This document shows, piece by piece, positions 17,330-25,331 of a stretch of 33,896 bases of DNA (positions within the stretch are counted from its first letter, which is position 1; the number at the start of each line of letters is the position of its first letter). A model generated the notes under the pieces. The model was not told the DNA's origin. It made no database searches and saw nothing but the letters and a program-made list of their open reading frames with translations. Made by a program: the position numbers and the translations under genes. Source of the DNA: Lewinellaceae bacterium (GTDB taxonomy: Bacteria > Bacteroidota > Bacteroidia > Chitinophagales > Saprospiraceae); assembly GCA_024639065.1 (NCBI GenBank), contig JAHEJC010000018.1, positions 1 to 33,896 of the forward strand, read 5' to 3'.

Positions 17330-18655
17330 ATGTTTCCCAATGCTTTTAAGGATAGAATGCATCAACAATTAGGTGATGAGTTTAATGCTTTCGTTGATGT
17401 TCATCAAACCAAGTCTAAAACCTCCATTCGACTAAATCCTTTCAAAAAAAACAAGAGCACATATACGCATACCGTTCCTTGGTGCACAAACGGATACTAC
17501 TTAACCGAGCGACCAAACTTCACGCTCGACCCCAGCTTTCACGCAGGTGCTTATTATGTTCAGGAGGCCTCCTCCATGCTGTTAGAGCAAGTCATTTTAT
17601 GGTTAGGATTGGATCAAAAGCCCCTTAAGGCATTGGATCTGTGTGCTGCCCCAGGTGGTAAATCCACCCATCTAATTTCTTTACTGCATAAGCAAAGCTT
17701 TTTGCTATGCAATGAACTCCTCCCAAAAAGATTTCAAATACTAAAAGAGAATATGAAAAAATGGGGTACCCCAAACGTCTTCTTATCAAACTATCCGGTT
17801 GAAAAATTCAATCCTCTAAAAGACTATTTTGACTTATTGCTCATAGACGCTCCTTGCAGCGGAGAAGGATTATTCAGGAAAAATCCAGCCTCCATAAAAG
17901 AATGGACGCTAGCACATAGTAAAGCATGCGCGATCAGACAACAAAAAATCGTGGAATCGTCCGTCAATTTATTAGCTCCTGGAGGTATAATCATTTATTC
18001 AACATGCACTTATAATCCAGCAGAAAATATTGATATACTTAGTCGTCTTGTAGAACGTCATTCACTTGAGACTATATATCTGGATAAGCTCACTGAATAT
18101 GGGGCCACGAAAATTAATAATGGATTAAGCCAGGGAATTCAAGTTTATCCACATCAATTAGAAGGTGAAGGGTTTTTTGTCGGAGTTTTGCAAAAAAAAA
18201 TGGATCCGCTTAAATCAGTTCCTGACTATAAAAGAAAAAATACTCCTGGTACAAGTTGGTCAAATAGGATGTTTCCTGACTTAACTAACCTAGTGGATCA
18301 CCAAACCCACAAAGGAATCTATAGCATGCCGGAAGGCATATACCTCGACTTCTTATTCCTGCAACGACATTTACCGTATATCGAACCTGTCTTGAAAATC
18401 GGCGAACAAAAAGGTAATGATCTGGTACCGGATCATGCTCTTGCTCTAAGTCACTTGCCATTAGATTATCCAATACTCAATCTTGATTATCATGAAAGCT
18501 TGGTTTATCTCCGTGGAGAAAGTTTGCCTACAAAAGGTATTCATAAAGGATGGCATACTGTATCCTTCAAAGGGAATAATTTAGGATGGATAAAAGTACT
18601 GGAAAGAAGAATCAACAACTATTATCCGGCACCCTATAGAATCAAACATTTATAG
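17330..18655 (+). CDS. RsmF/NOL1-type 16S rRNA (cytosine-C5) methyltransferase
   Basis: A 441-residue RsmB/RsmF (NOL1/NOP2/Sun) family RNA m5C methyltransferase. The AdoMet site is ALDLCAAPGGKSTHL (residues 101-115). The two cysteines of the mechanism are C176 in LIDAPCSGEGLF (motif IV) and C226 in IYSTCTYNPAEN (motif VI). AYYVQEASSM (75-84) is the usual N-terminal family motif. The C-terminal ~130 residues resemble the RsmF-specific extension that contacts rRNA, ending GWIKVLERRINNYYPAPYRI. The likely target is a 16S rRNA cytosine, but the exact position cannot be read from sequence. It is probably co-transcribed with the ubiD-like gene (12-bp gap). Confidence 0.92.
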   Translation: MFPNAFKDRMHQQLGDEFNAFVDVHQTKSKTSIRLNPFKKNKSTYTHTVPWCTNGYYLTERPNFTLDPSFHAGAYYVQEASSMLLEQVILWLGLDQKPLKALDLCAAPGGKSTHLISLLHKQSFLLCNELLPKRFQILKENMKKWGTPNVFLSNYPVEKFNPLKDYFDLLLIDAPCSGEGLFRKNPASIKEWTLAHSKACAIRQQKIVESSVNLLAPGGIIIYSTCTYNPAENIDILSRLVERHSLETIYLDKLTEYGATKINNGLSQGIQVYPHQLEGEGFFVGVLQKKMDPLKSVPDYKRKNTPGTSWSNRMFPDLTNLVDHQTHKGIYSMPEGIYLDFLFLQRHLPYIEPVLKIGEQKGNDLVPDHALALSHLPLDYPILNLDYHESLVYLRGESLPTKGIHKGWHTVSFKGNNLGWIKVLERRINNYYPAPYRIKHL

Positions 18656-18695
18656 GTGATTTTTTTAGGTCAAGCGATCCCAATTTTTGAATATC

Positions 18696-18714
18696 AACCC
18701 AAGGGTGTTGGGTT
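18696..18714 (+). terminator. Possible terminator after the rRNA methyltransferase gene
   Basis: AACCCAA (18696-18702), a 5-base loop, and TTGGGTT (18708-18714) form a perfect 7-bp hairpin. A TTTTTT run begins about 9 bases after the stem rather than directly after it. The position, 41 bp past the stop and before the symporter gene, suits a weak intrinsic terminator; the displaced T-run lowers confidence. Confidence 0.4.
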
Positions 18715-18800
18715 ATATCACATTTTTTCTATTTTTACCCGTCCTATCAGTTATATGGGATGTGAAATAATTGAATAATTTAAGCCCTTATAGTATCAAT

Positions 18801-20417
18801 ATGAAGAAAATAGTTGCTGCAATTCTAACATTGCTCATACCTTTTATTGGTTTCTCTCAAGATTCAGCAGATTCCCTTGGTTTGGATGAACGAATAAACC
18901 AATGGTTTACACCAATTTCGCAAGCTTGGGAAAATATCGTTTTATACCCGATACCTATGTTTGGTGAGGAAGTGCCGATCATATTGATTTTATTGGTATT
19001 TGGAGCCACCTTATTCACGATATATTTTGGATTTGTAAATGTGGTTAAGTTTCCACTTGCCATCAATGTGGTGCGAGGAAAGTATGATGAACTGGAAGAG
19101 CATAGTGCCTCCGAAAAAGCGGCTGTAAACATTGTTGAAGGCGATATTATCAGAACGATCCGGGATGAGAGTCAAGATGGTGAAGTCAATCACTTTCAAG
19201 CACTAGCTACAGCAGTATCAGGTACGGTTGGACTGGGAAATATAGGAGGCGTAGCATTGGCCATTGCGATTGGTGGGCCTGGAGCTACCTTCTGGATGAT
19301 CATCTGTGGCTTACTAGGTATGTCTACTAAGTTTGTTGAATGTACTTTGGGAGTAAAATACAGAGACATTGAGGAGGACGGAACGGTCTATGGAGGACCT
19401 ATGTATTATCTTAAGAGAGGATTAGAGGAGAAAGGAATCGGATGGTTGGGCAAATTTTTGGCCGTAGTGTTTGCTATCCTTTGTGTTGGTGCTTCTTTTG
19501 GAGGAGGCAACGCTTTTCAAGCCAATCAAGCGACTGAACAATTAATGGCTCAATTCAATCTGACTGGAGGTGCTACCGGTACGATCATTGGTTTGATTAT
19601 GGCTGTACTAGTAGGGGTAGTAATCATAGGAGGGATTAAACGAATTGCCTCAGTGACTGAAAAAATAGTTCCATTGATGGCCATCATTTATGTTGTAGCT
19701 TGTCTGATTTGTATTTTCTCGAACTTTAGTTTTATTGATGACGCTTTTGGAATGATCTTCACCCAGGCATTTTCGGCTAGTGCTGCTGTAGGTGGATTTA
19801 TTGGTGTTTTGATTCAAGGTTTTCGAAGGGCTGCTTTCTCAAATGAAGCGGGTGCGGGATCTGCTTCTATCGCTCACTCTGCGGTCAAAACTAAATATCC
19901 TGCCTCGGAAGGATTAGTTGCTTTGTTGGAGCCATTTATTGACACAGTTGTCATTTGCACCATGACCGCATTAGTCATCATTATGTATAATAGTGGAGGT
20001 GTTTTTGAATACGGAGGAGATGGTGCTGGAAATGTATTAATCAATGGAGAATCTATTGGAGGCGTTGTTCTTACTTCAAATGCATTTGCCGATGTATTGC
20101 CGTGGTTCCCCATGGTACTTACTTTTGCGATTGCTTTATTTGCCTTATCGACCATGATTTCGTGGTCTTATTATGGATTGCAGGCCTGGAAATATCTTTT
20201 TGGAAGAAGCAAAATAGTTGATCTGGTCTACAAGATTATGTTCGTTGCTTTTGTCGTAATTGGATCTGCTGCATCCATGCGAGCAGTCTATATATTTTCA
20301 GATGCAATGATCCTTGCCTTGGTTTTTCCAAACATGATAGGACTCCTATTATTATTTCCAAAAGTAAGAGCCGAACTTACGAAATATCTGGATGCCATTG
20401 CTGGTAGTAAAACGTAA
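18801..20417 (+). CDS. Sodium:alanine/glycine symporter (AGCS family)
   Basis: A 538-residue amino acid carrier of the AGCS (AlsT/DagA) family, importing alanine or glycine with Na+. Family motifs are GTVGLGNIGGVALAIAIGGP, ASFGGGNAFQANQA and FSNEAGAGSASIAHSA, the last being the best-known AGCS signature. The protein starts with MKKIVAAILTLLIPFIGFSQ, which looks like a cleaved signal peptide, followed by about 35 soluble residues before the first transporter helix. E. coli-type members lack this leader. ATG at 18801 is preferred to the upstream TTG because it starts directly at the signal sequence. It is preceded by a 145-bp spacer with a hairpin. The stop is followed almost at once by the remains of another gene. 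Confidence 0.93.
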   Translation: MKKIVAAILTLLIPFIGFSQDSADSLGLDERINQWFTPISQAWENIVLYPIPMFGEEVPIILILLVFGATLFTIYFGFVNVVKFPLAINVVRGKYDELEEHSASEKAAVNIVEGDIIRTIRDESQDGEVNHFQALATAVSGTVGLGNIGGVALAIAIGGPGATFWMIICGLLGMSTKFVECTLGVKYRDIEEDGTVYGGPMYYLKRGLEEKGIGWLGKFLAVVFAILCVGASFGGGNAFQANQATEQLMAQFNLTGGATGTIIGLIMAVLVGVVIIGGIKRIASVTEKIVPLMAIIYVVACLICIFSNFSFIDDAFGMIFTQAFSASAAVGGFIGVLIQGFRRAAFSNEAGAGSASIAHSAVKTKYPASEGLVALLEPFIDTVVICTMTALVIIMYNSGGVFEYGGDGAGNVLINGESIGGVVLTSNAFADVLPWFPMVLTFAIALFALSTMISWSYYGLQAWKYLFGRSKIVDLVYKIMFVAFVVIGSAASMRAVYIFSDAMILALVFPNMIGLLLLFPKVRAELTKYLDAIAGSKT

Positions 20418-20424
20418 CCAGCCA

Positions 20425-21109
20425 TTATTATCCTGAAATATCCAACAAGGAGGTGGCACTAGAATTCAAAAAATCATGGAAAGATTCAATACGCGCCGAG
20501 TGGATATCGTAAATTTAAGTGAATACAAGAACCATGAAAAAGGATAATTAATTCGTACCCGTCTTTTGCTTTCTGGTTGTATTCATCAATTTATTGCAAG
20601 CGTTGATAAATAAATAATAGGGTACTTATGACCACTAAAATCCGTGCGCACGGTAAGCACTATTTAGACGTAAGCACTGATTTTTCCAAAAGCATACTTT
20701 CTGCGAAATTCGGATTCTTCACTGTCTATTGAATGTATTTACTCAATAATAAAAAACATACTTTATTTGATTTCTTGTAGGAAAACATTCAGTACTTAAA
20801 GAAACCAGCCATTCTTATTGGAGACTTTAATACGGGCCTAAATTTCATTGATCAAAAAGGGAATTCTTTTTGGTACACTGACTACTTGAAAGAATTTATT
20901 GATCACAAATAGATTGATGCATTTCGCCTCATTCATGGTGATAAACAGGACTACTCCGGGTACGCTCATCATGGCAATGGATTTCAATAAGATCACCTGT
21001 GAGCACATGTTGCATTAGTTTAACATATCAAAAATGTATTTATTTTCATAGTGACCGGACAGATAAAATCAGGAATCATTCCAGTCTGGTTTGGATCTGG
21101 AATTTTTAG
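20425..21109 (+). pseudogene. Decayed endonuclease/exonuclease/phosphatase (EEP) family gene
   Basis: No intact ORF, but conceptual translation in three successive frames recovers an EEP-fold nuclease of about 230 residues. Frame 1 gives S-*-NIQQGGGTRIQKIMERF, with VDIVNLSEYKNHEKG; a TGA (20434) replaces the expected Trp, and stops follow at 20545 and 20611. Frame 3 gives ILIGDFNTGLNFIDQKG and IDAFRLIHGDKQDYSGY, then NGFQ-*-DH, with stops at 20910, 20988 and 21000. The end, HSDRTDKIRNHSSLV, is in the remaining frame and corresponds to the terminal SDHS motif. There are therefore at least six stops and two frame changes. The order and spacing of the motifs (start, SEY, GDFNTG, DH, NHS) match the family. 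It is not expected to make a working protein. Confidence 0.8.
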
Positions 21110-21126
21110 CCAGAAAATATATTAAG

Positions 21127-21157
21127 AAAAAAAAGGCCGAACCAAAGGTCCGGCCTT
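21127..21157 (-). terminator. Strong intrinsic terminator (minus strand)
   Basis: AAGGCCGAACC (21133-21143) pairs with GGTCCGGCCTT (21147-21157) around an AAA loop: 11 bp with one mismatch, GC-rich in an AT-rich region. On the minus strand it is followed directly by eight T residues (21134-21127). It therefore ends minus-strand transcripts, either from the small ORF 24 bp upstream of it or from the GNAT gene about 470 bp upstream. There is no T-run on the plus-strand side. Confidence 0.85.
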
Positions 21158-21181
21158 GCTTCATAAATTGATATAATCAAC

Positions 21182-21298
21182 CTATGCTGCAAAGCAGTTT
21201 GATTGAAAAAAAGAGGATGTAATAACCAAACAAACACCAATAAAAAACACTCTGATTGCCTTTAATAAAATTACATTTTTAATAAGGGTATTCATCAT
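21182..21298 (-). CDS. Possible small ORF, 38 codons, signal-peptide-like
   Basis: A short reading frame from ATG at 21298 (a second ATG follows at once) to TAG at 21184-21182. The product begins MMNTLIKNVILLKAIRVFF, continues with a hydrophobic core (FFIGVCLVITSSFF) and ends SNCFAA. The layout is a Lys-bearing N-terminus, a hydrophobic core and a polar end with an Ala-x-Ala-like finish: a signal peptide or single-helix membrane peptide with almost no mature part. A strong terminator follows 24 bp later, which supports a short transcript here. No promoter was recognised. Alternatives are the decayed start of a lost secreted protein, or a small RNA. I do not recognise a family. Confidence 0.35.
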   Translation of the reverse strand: MMNTLIKNVILLKAIRVFFIGVCLVITSSFFQSNCFAA

Positions 21299-21627
21299 TC
21301 AGTTTCGTTTATAAAATTGATTGAGCAATCGATTTAGTATGGTAATAAATTAAAATAGAAGGCAGCATTATCTAAATAAATTTTTCGTATTATTCCAATT
21401 CACTTCAACAATTACAATCAAATATCGAGCCAAATATTAAAGAAAATCCTAATAATGGAAAGGTATCATCAACGTGTTTAAATCGTCCAATCTTTTAGGC
21501 AAAAAGAAAACAATTAAACCTTTGAGCTATTACTTGTTGAGCAGATCATATGCGGTGTTGTAAGAAAATAAGGCTACTTTGTTATCTAAACTCTGGATTG
21601 GAGCCATGCTGGATGGAGGTGCGAATC
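21299..21627. other. Non-coding stretch between the small ORF and the GNAT gene
   Basis: An AT-rich spacer of about 330 bp with no substantial ORF. It includes a near-palindrome, ATTGATTG-AG-CAATCGAT, around 21317-21334. A short minus-strand open frame (21607-21530) is described among the findings. No tRNA or clear promoter was found. Confidence 0.6.
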
Positions 21628-22098
21628 CTACATTTTCTTTTCCATATACCAATTCATAAACCGGACTCCATTTCTTTCAATCCAGTTTTCTCGAATTGTA
21701 CGAAATCCCATTTTTTCAAAGAATGGTTTCGCGGTAATACTCGCATAAGTATAAATTTTTGCAAGTTTCAACTCTTCCGCTTCCAGTTCCATCCGCGTAA
21801 ATAGATAAGTAGCTAATTTTTGCCTTTGGTGCTTTGGGTGTACATATAAAAAATCTAAATAGCCATTCTGATCAATAGTTCCAAAGGCAGCAAGTCGATC
21901 CTTGAGCAAAATCACATAACCATTTCCAGGATGAATTCTTTTGTCCCAATCAATACCCCCTACTGAATCTTTGGGCGCCCAGGCATCTAACTGGTCTTGG
22001 GTATAGTCACTTAAAGGGATTGCTTGTACAGTATCGACAAACAAATTGGAAACTGCAGATTGATCGTCTTTTCGATAAGACCGAATCACCAGGGTCAT
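21628..22098 (-). CDS. GNAT-family N-acetyltransferase
   Basis: A 156-residue single-domain GNAT acetyltransferase. It starts with LVIRSYRKDDQSAVSNLF, the usual beta1-alpha1 opening. The acetyl-CoA pyrophosphate loop is in LYVHPKHQRQKLATYLFTRM (about residues 83-103), a Q/RxxG/A-type motif with the Gly replaced by Leu-Ala. The C-terminal FFEKMGFRTIREN is the typical substrate-side beta-strand region. The substrate is unknown. It lies 74 bp downstream of folE on the same strand and could be co-transcribed, but nothing else links it to folate metabolism. Confidence 0.85.
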   Translation of the reverse strand: MTLVIRSYRKDDQSAVSNLFVDTVQAIPLSDYTQDQLDAWAPKDSVGGIDWDKRIHPGNGYVILLKDRLAAFGTIDQNGYLDFLYVHPKHQRQKLATYLFTRMELEAEELKLAKIYTYASITAKPFFEKMGFRTIRENWIERNGVRFMNWYMEKKM

Positions 22099-22172
22099 CT
22101 TTTTTATTCAAAGATAATCTATATTACGCTGCCAGTGTAGACTCTTGTAATCTTCCTTCCATTAGGGTCAAC

Positions 22173-22844
22173 CTAAAGATTTCCCAAAAATTCCTGTTTT
22201 ATACTCGTATTGATAAATTTTCCTCTAAACTCAGATGTAGTCGTTGTACTCCCTTGGTGTTTGATACCTCTGCATTCCACACACATATGACCTGCTTCGA
22301 TAATGACCGCAACATCCTCTGTCAGAAGAGATGCCTGCATTTCTTGAGCAATATCCATTGTTAACCTTTCCTGGACTTGAGGTCTGCGCGCATAATGATC
22401 CACCATCCGATTTAGTTTGGATAAACCTACTACCTTGGATTTAGGAAAATAGGCAACATGAGCTTTTCCAATAATTGGTAAAAAATGGTGCTCACATGTT
22501 GACTTCAAAGGTATATCTTTTTCGATAAGCATTTGTTTGTAATTATATTTATTATCAAACAAGGTGATTTTAGGTTTATTGGAAGGATTCAAACCAGCAA
22601 ATATTTCTTTCACGTACATCTTAGCAACTCGTCCGGGTGTTCCCGATAAACTATCGTCGTCCATATTTAACCCCAACACATGCATAATTTCTGCGAAATG
22701 AACTGAAATTTTTTCAATTTTAGACTCATCATCAAGATCAAATGCGTCTGATCTAATAGGTGGACAATAGTCTGGGGTATCCCGGTAAGCCGAATGATGT
22801 AAGGCCAATTTATCTTCAATCTTTAATGCTGAATTTGTATCCAT
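22173..22844 (-). CDS. folE: GTP cyclohydrolase I
   Basis: A 223-residue zinc enzyme converting GTP to 7,8-dihydroneopterin triphosphate, the first step of tetrahydrofolate synthesis. Zinc ligands are C117 and H120 in STCEHHF and C188 in AGHMCVECRG. Substrate and family motifs are SGTPGRVAKMYVKEIFAGL (residues 67-85), GLSKLNRMVDHYARRPQVQE (140-159) and the C-terminal SEFRGKF. The N-terminal ~40 residues are a variable leader. The start is ATG at 22844. It is divergent from folK, which acts later in the same pathway, across a 189-bp spacer that probably holds both promoters; no convincing boxes were found. Confidence 0.96.
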   Translation of the reverse strand: MDTNSALKIEDKLALHHSAYRDTPDYCPPIRSDAFDLDDESKIEKISVHFAEIMHVLGLNMDDDSLSGTPGRVAKMYVKEIFAGLNPSNKPKITLFDNKYNYKQMLIEKDIPLKSTCEHHFLPIIGKAHVAYFPKSKVVGLSKLNRMVDHYARRPQVQERLTMDIAQEMQASLLTEDVAVIIEAGHMCVECRGIKHQGSTTTTSEFRGKFINTSIKQEFLGNL

Positions 22845-22934
22845 ATTCTTACTTTTAAAACTTTAGGTTAAATTATTACCATCATAACAACGGAGACGTC
22901 AATTTTTTGTTCAACTTATTTATAAAAACACAGG

Positions 22935-22956
22935 AAGATCTTTTGAAAAGGATCTT
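22935..22956. repeat. Hairpin-forming inverted repeat in the folE-folK spacer
   Basis: AAGATC (22935-22940) and GATCTT (22951-22956) pair perfectly, and the inner TTTT/AAAG bases extend the stem around a GA centre. It sits midway between divergent folE and folK. It may be an operator or chance. Confidence 0.35.
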
Positions 22957-23033
22957 AAGAATTATAAACAATTCTACATAGATAATATGATTCTTTTTAT
23001 AAATATGTTATTTTAGCTTAACAAAAAAGACGA

Positions 23034-23519
23034 TTGGAGGTATACCTTTTACTTGGTTCAAATCTAGGGGATAGAAAACATCAAATAGTTAAGTCCATTC
23101 AGCTGATAGAGGAACACATCGGTCATATATTGAAAGAATCCTCGATTTACGAAACTGGATCCTGGGGCTATATTGATCAACCCAATTTTTTGAATAAAGT
23201 GATCTTATTGGAAACTTTATTGGATCCTTTCGAGCTCTTAAACCGCATTAAAAATATTGAAGTTCAGATGGGAAGAAAAGTAAGAGCAAAATGGCAAAAC
23301 CGAGAGATCGATATCGATATTCTTTTTTATGAAGATCAAAGCATCCAAACACCAGAACTTCTAATTCCTCATCCTTATTTACAGGAACGAATGTTTACGC
23401 TAGTACCCCTCATGGAGATAAGTCCATTGCTTAACCATCCCATACTTAATCGAACTATAGAAGATCTTTACGATCGTTGCAGTGATGAAGGGATCGTAAT
23501 CCTATCCGAAGAAGAATGA
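23034..23519 (+). CDS. folK: 2-amino-4-hydroxy-6-hydroxymethyldihydropteridine pyrophosphokinase (HPPK)
   Basis: A 161-residue enzyme that pyrophosphorylates 6-hydroxymethyl-dihydropterin before its condensation with p-aminobenzoate. Motifs are the opening VYLLLGSNLGDR, GSWGYIDQPNFLNKV in the pterin-binding region, R84/K86-W-NREIDIDILFY with Mg ligands D93 and D95, and PHPYLQERMFTLVPL. The start must be TTG at 23034: an in-frame TAA lies at 23019 and no ATG lies between it and the conserved first strand. The stop overlaps the start of the next gene by 4 bp (ATGA), so the two are translationally coupled. Confidence 0.94.
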   Translation: MEVYLLLGSNLGDRKHQIVKSIQLIEEHIGHILKESSIYETGSWGYIDQPNFLNKVILLETLLDPFELLNRIKNIEVQMGRKVRAKWQNREIDIDILFYEDQSIQTPELLIPHPYLQERMFTLVPLMEISPLLNHPILNRTIEDLYDRCSDEGIVILSEEE

Positions 23520-24166
23520 ATCCAGTTTCTCCATATCAATATATATGTATAGAAGGCAATATCGGAGCCGGAAAAACCACCCTTTGTGAATTATTAGCAG
23601 GTACTTACAACTGCAAACTTGTATTGGAACAATTTGCGGAGAACCCATTCCTCCCTTATTTCTATGAAGATCCTGAAAGATATGCGCTTCCATTGGAACT
23701 ATTTTTTATGACCGAACGTCATAAGCAACTAGAAAAGCATTTATTACATCCGGATCTATTTCACGAGTTTATTGTTTCGGATTATACTTTTGTCAAAACA
23801 TTATTGTTTGCAAAAAACAATTTAAAACGAGATGAATATCGATTATTTCAACGTATGTTCTTCGTGCTGAATGCGGCTTTCCCAAAACCGGATATTTTGG
23901 TATACCTACATCGTTCTACTCCGAAACTTATTGAAAACATTCGAAGCAGGGGTCGGGATTATGAGCAAGATATAAAAGAGCCCTATTTAAAAGATCTCCA
24001 AGATGCATACTTTGAATACTTTAAAGGAGAATCTAGTTTTCCAGTGGTTATTATTGATGTAGATCGATTAGATTTTGTGAATAATCCTAACCATTTTCAA
24101 GAGATTAAATTGCTGATTATGCAAGCTTATCTACCGGGCGTACATAGAATCAGTTTGGTAAATTAA
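23516..24166 (+). CDS. Deoxynucleoside kinase (dGK/dAK type)
   Basis: A 216-residue deoxynucleoside kinase that phosphorylates salvaged deoxynucleosides to dNMPs. The P-loop is GNIGAGKTT (residues 14-22). The likely catalytic base is Glu38 in LVLEQFAENPF. The DRS-like segment is SDYTFVKTLLFAK (88-100), and the lid is RSRGRDYEQDI. The SDYTF form and LEQFAENPF are like the deoxyguanosine/deoxyadenosine kinases of bacteria rather than thymidine kinase 2, so purine substrates are likelier; this is inference. The start ATG overlaps the folK stop (ATGA), an arrangement I recall as frequent in Bacteroidota. Confidence 0.9.
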   Translation: MNPVSPYQYICIEGNIGAGKTTLCELLAGTYNCKLVLEQFAENPFLPYFYEDPERYALPLELFFMTERHKQLEKHLLHPDLFHEFIVSDYTFVKTLLFAKNNLKRDEYRLFQRMFFVLNAAFPKPDILVYLHRSTPKLIENIRSRGRDYEQDIKEPYLKDLQDAYFEYFKGESSFPVVIIDVDRLDFVNNPNHFQEIKLLIMQAYLPGVHRISLVN

Positions 24167-24188
24167 GGTTTTAATTCACTACGTAATC

Positions 24189-24740
24189 ATGGCAACGATG
24201 GCTAATAGAAACATAATTTTGTATACTGCGTCAAGTTTGGATGGGTATATCGCCAAAGAAGATGGAAACATTGAATGGCTGGAGAATCTTCCCAACCCAA
24301 CTAACTCAGATTATGGGTACCATGATTTTTATAAGCACATCGATACAACCTTAATGGGTTATAAAACCTTTGAGTTTGTAAAATCCATGGATGCAAGCAG
24401 CCACTACGCCAAAACAAAAAACTATGTTTTTACGCACCGGAAAAACTTAGCTCCCGAGCAATATTTTACGTTTATTAATAATCCAGTACCATTTACAAAA
24501 AAACTAAAAATGGAATCAGGAAAAGATATTTGGCTAGTGGGCGGTGGAGAGATCAACAGTTTATTACTTTCTAATGGCTTAATTGATCAAATGATCATTT
24601 CAATTATTCCTATTGTTCTTGGTACTGGTCTTCGATTATTCCCAGATGCACGATCAGAAGGAGCCCTCAATTTGATCAAACAAGTTTCTTACCCTTCCGG
24701 AATAGTTTCACTATATTATGATTCAAAATCCTTAGACTAA
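24189..24740 (+). CDS. Dihydrofolate reductase-like / RibD C-terminal domain reductase
   Basis: A 183-residue protein of the RibD_C/DHFR fold (YwjB/YyaP-like). The first strand is NIILYTASSLDGYIAKEDG. The next NADPH-side motif is TTLMGYKTFEF (residues 53-63), and the second is IWLVGGGEINSLLLSNGLID (113-132). The typical ending IIPIVLGTGLRLFP follows. These proteins are NADPH-binding pterin or pyrimidine reductases whose true substrate is mostly unknown. Its place after folK and a nucleotide kinase makes a pterin substrate plausible, and no classical folA is in the window. It is not a canonical FolA. The start is either ATG at 24189 or ATG at 24198. It is 22 bp from each neighbour. Confidence 0.85.
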   Translation: MATMANRNIILYTASSLDGYIAKEDGNIEWLENLPNPTNSDYGYHDFYKHIDTTLMGYKTFEFVKSMDASSHYAKTKNYVFTHRKNLAPEQYFTFINNPVPFTKKLKMESGKDIWLVGGGEINSLLLSNGLIDQMIISIIPIVLGTGLRLFPDARSEGALNLIKQVSYPSGIVSLYYDSKSLD

Positions 24741-24762
24741 CTCTTAAGATATTCAAAATCTG

Positions 24763-25266
24763 ATGGCTTTTTTTTCGAACCGTTTGTCCTATAGAAAATT
24801 TGAATCCATCGACTTCGAAAGTTACTCTGGTTGGTATCAAGATCCCCTGGTAACCAAGTATATAACTGGACGAGCACTTACTGTTCAAGAGACCAAAGTA
24901 CGATTTGAGATGGTCCTTGAAGATAATCAAGCTCATTCTGCACTAGGTTGGTACAAAATCCACTTAAAAGAGAATGATGTTTTCATGGGTATTGGCAAGC
25001 TCAAAATTATAGACTCAGGATTGGTGGAGATCGGATATGGCATGCTTCCTGAATATTGGAGTCAAGGTTTTGGAACAGAAATGATAGCTTGTCTATTGGA
25101 CCAGGCAAAAACGTTTCGTTTTATAACTACAATTGTTGCCATAGCAGATCCTGATAATGCACCTTCCATCCGGATTCTGGAAAGACAAAATTTTGAAAAG
25201 CACAAGCAAGGAGCAGATAACGAAGGCAGACTATTTGTGGAATACAGAAAAAAGGTGGTATTATAA
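24763..25266 (+). CDS. GNAT-family N-acetyltransferase (RimJ/RimL type)
   Basis: A 167-residue acetyltransferase of the Acetyltransf_3 group. Signs are the start LSYRKFESIDFESYSGWYQD, the central strand VEIGYGMLPEYWSQGFGTEM (residues 87-106) with the acetyl-CoA loop Q-G-F-G-T, and DPDNAPSIRILERQNFEKH (128-146), a hallmark of the RimJ/RimL class. It may modify a protein N-terminus or a small amine; nothing in the context decides. It sits 22 bp after the reductase gene and 65 bp before thrC, so it may share their transcript. Confidence 0.86.
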   Translation: MAFFSNRLSYRKFESIDFESYSGWYQDPLVTKYITGRALTVQETKVRFEMVLEDNQAHSALGWYKIHLKENDVFMGIGKLKIIDSGLVEIGYGMLPEYWSQGFGTEMIACLLDQAKTFRFITTIVAIADPDNAPSIRILERQNFEKHKQGADNEGRLFVEYRKKVVL

Positions 25267-25331
25267 ACTCATGAACGAAGACCTTGAACGAGCTATCACT
25301 AAATGTATAATTCAATGAATTTGACTTGAAC

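Noticed and set aside
21605-21640. tRNA T-arm-like stretch (GGAGGTGCGAATCCTAC)
   Set aside because: The loop resembles TTCGAAT, but no anticodon arm, D-arm or acceptor stem can be folded at the correct distances, and most of it is the complement of the GNAT 3' end.
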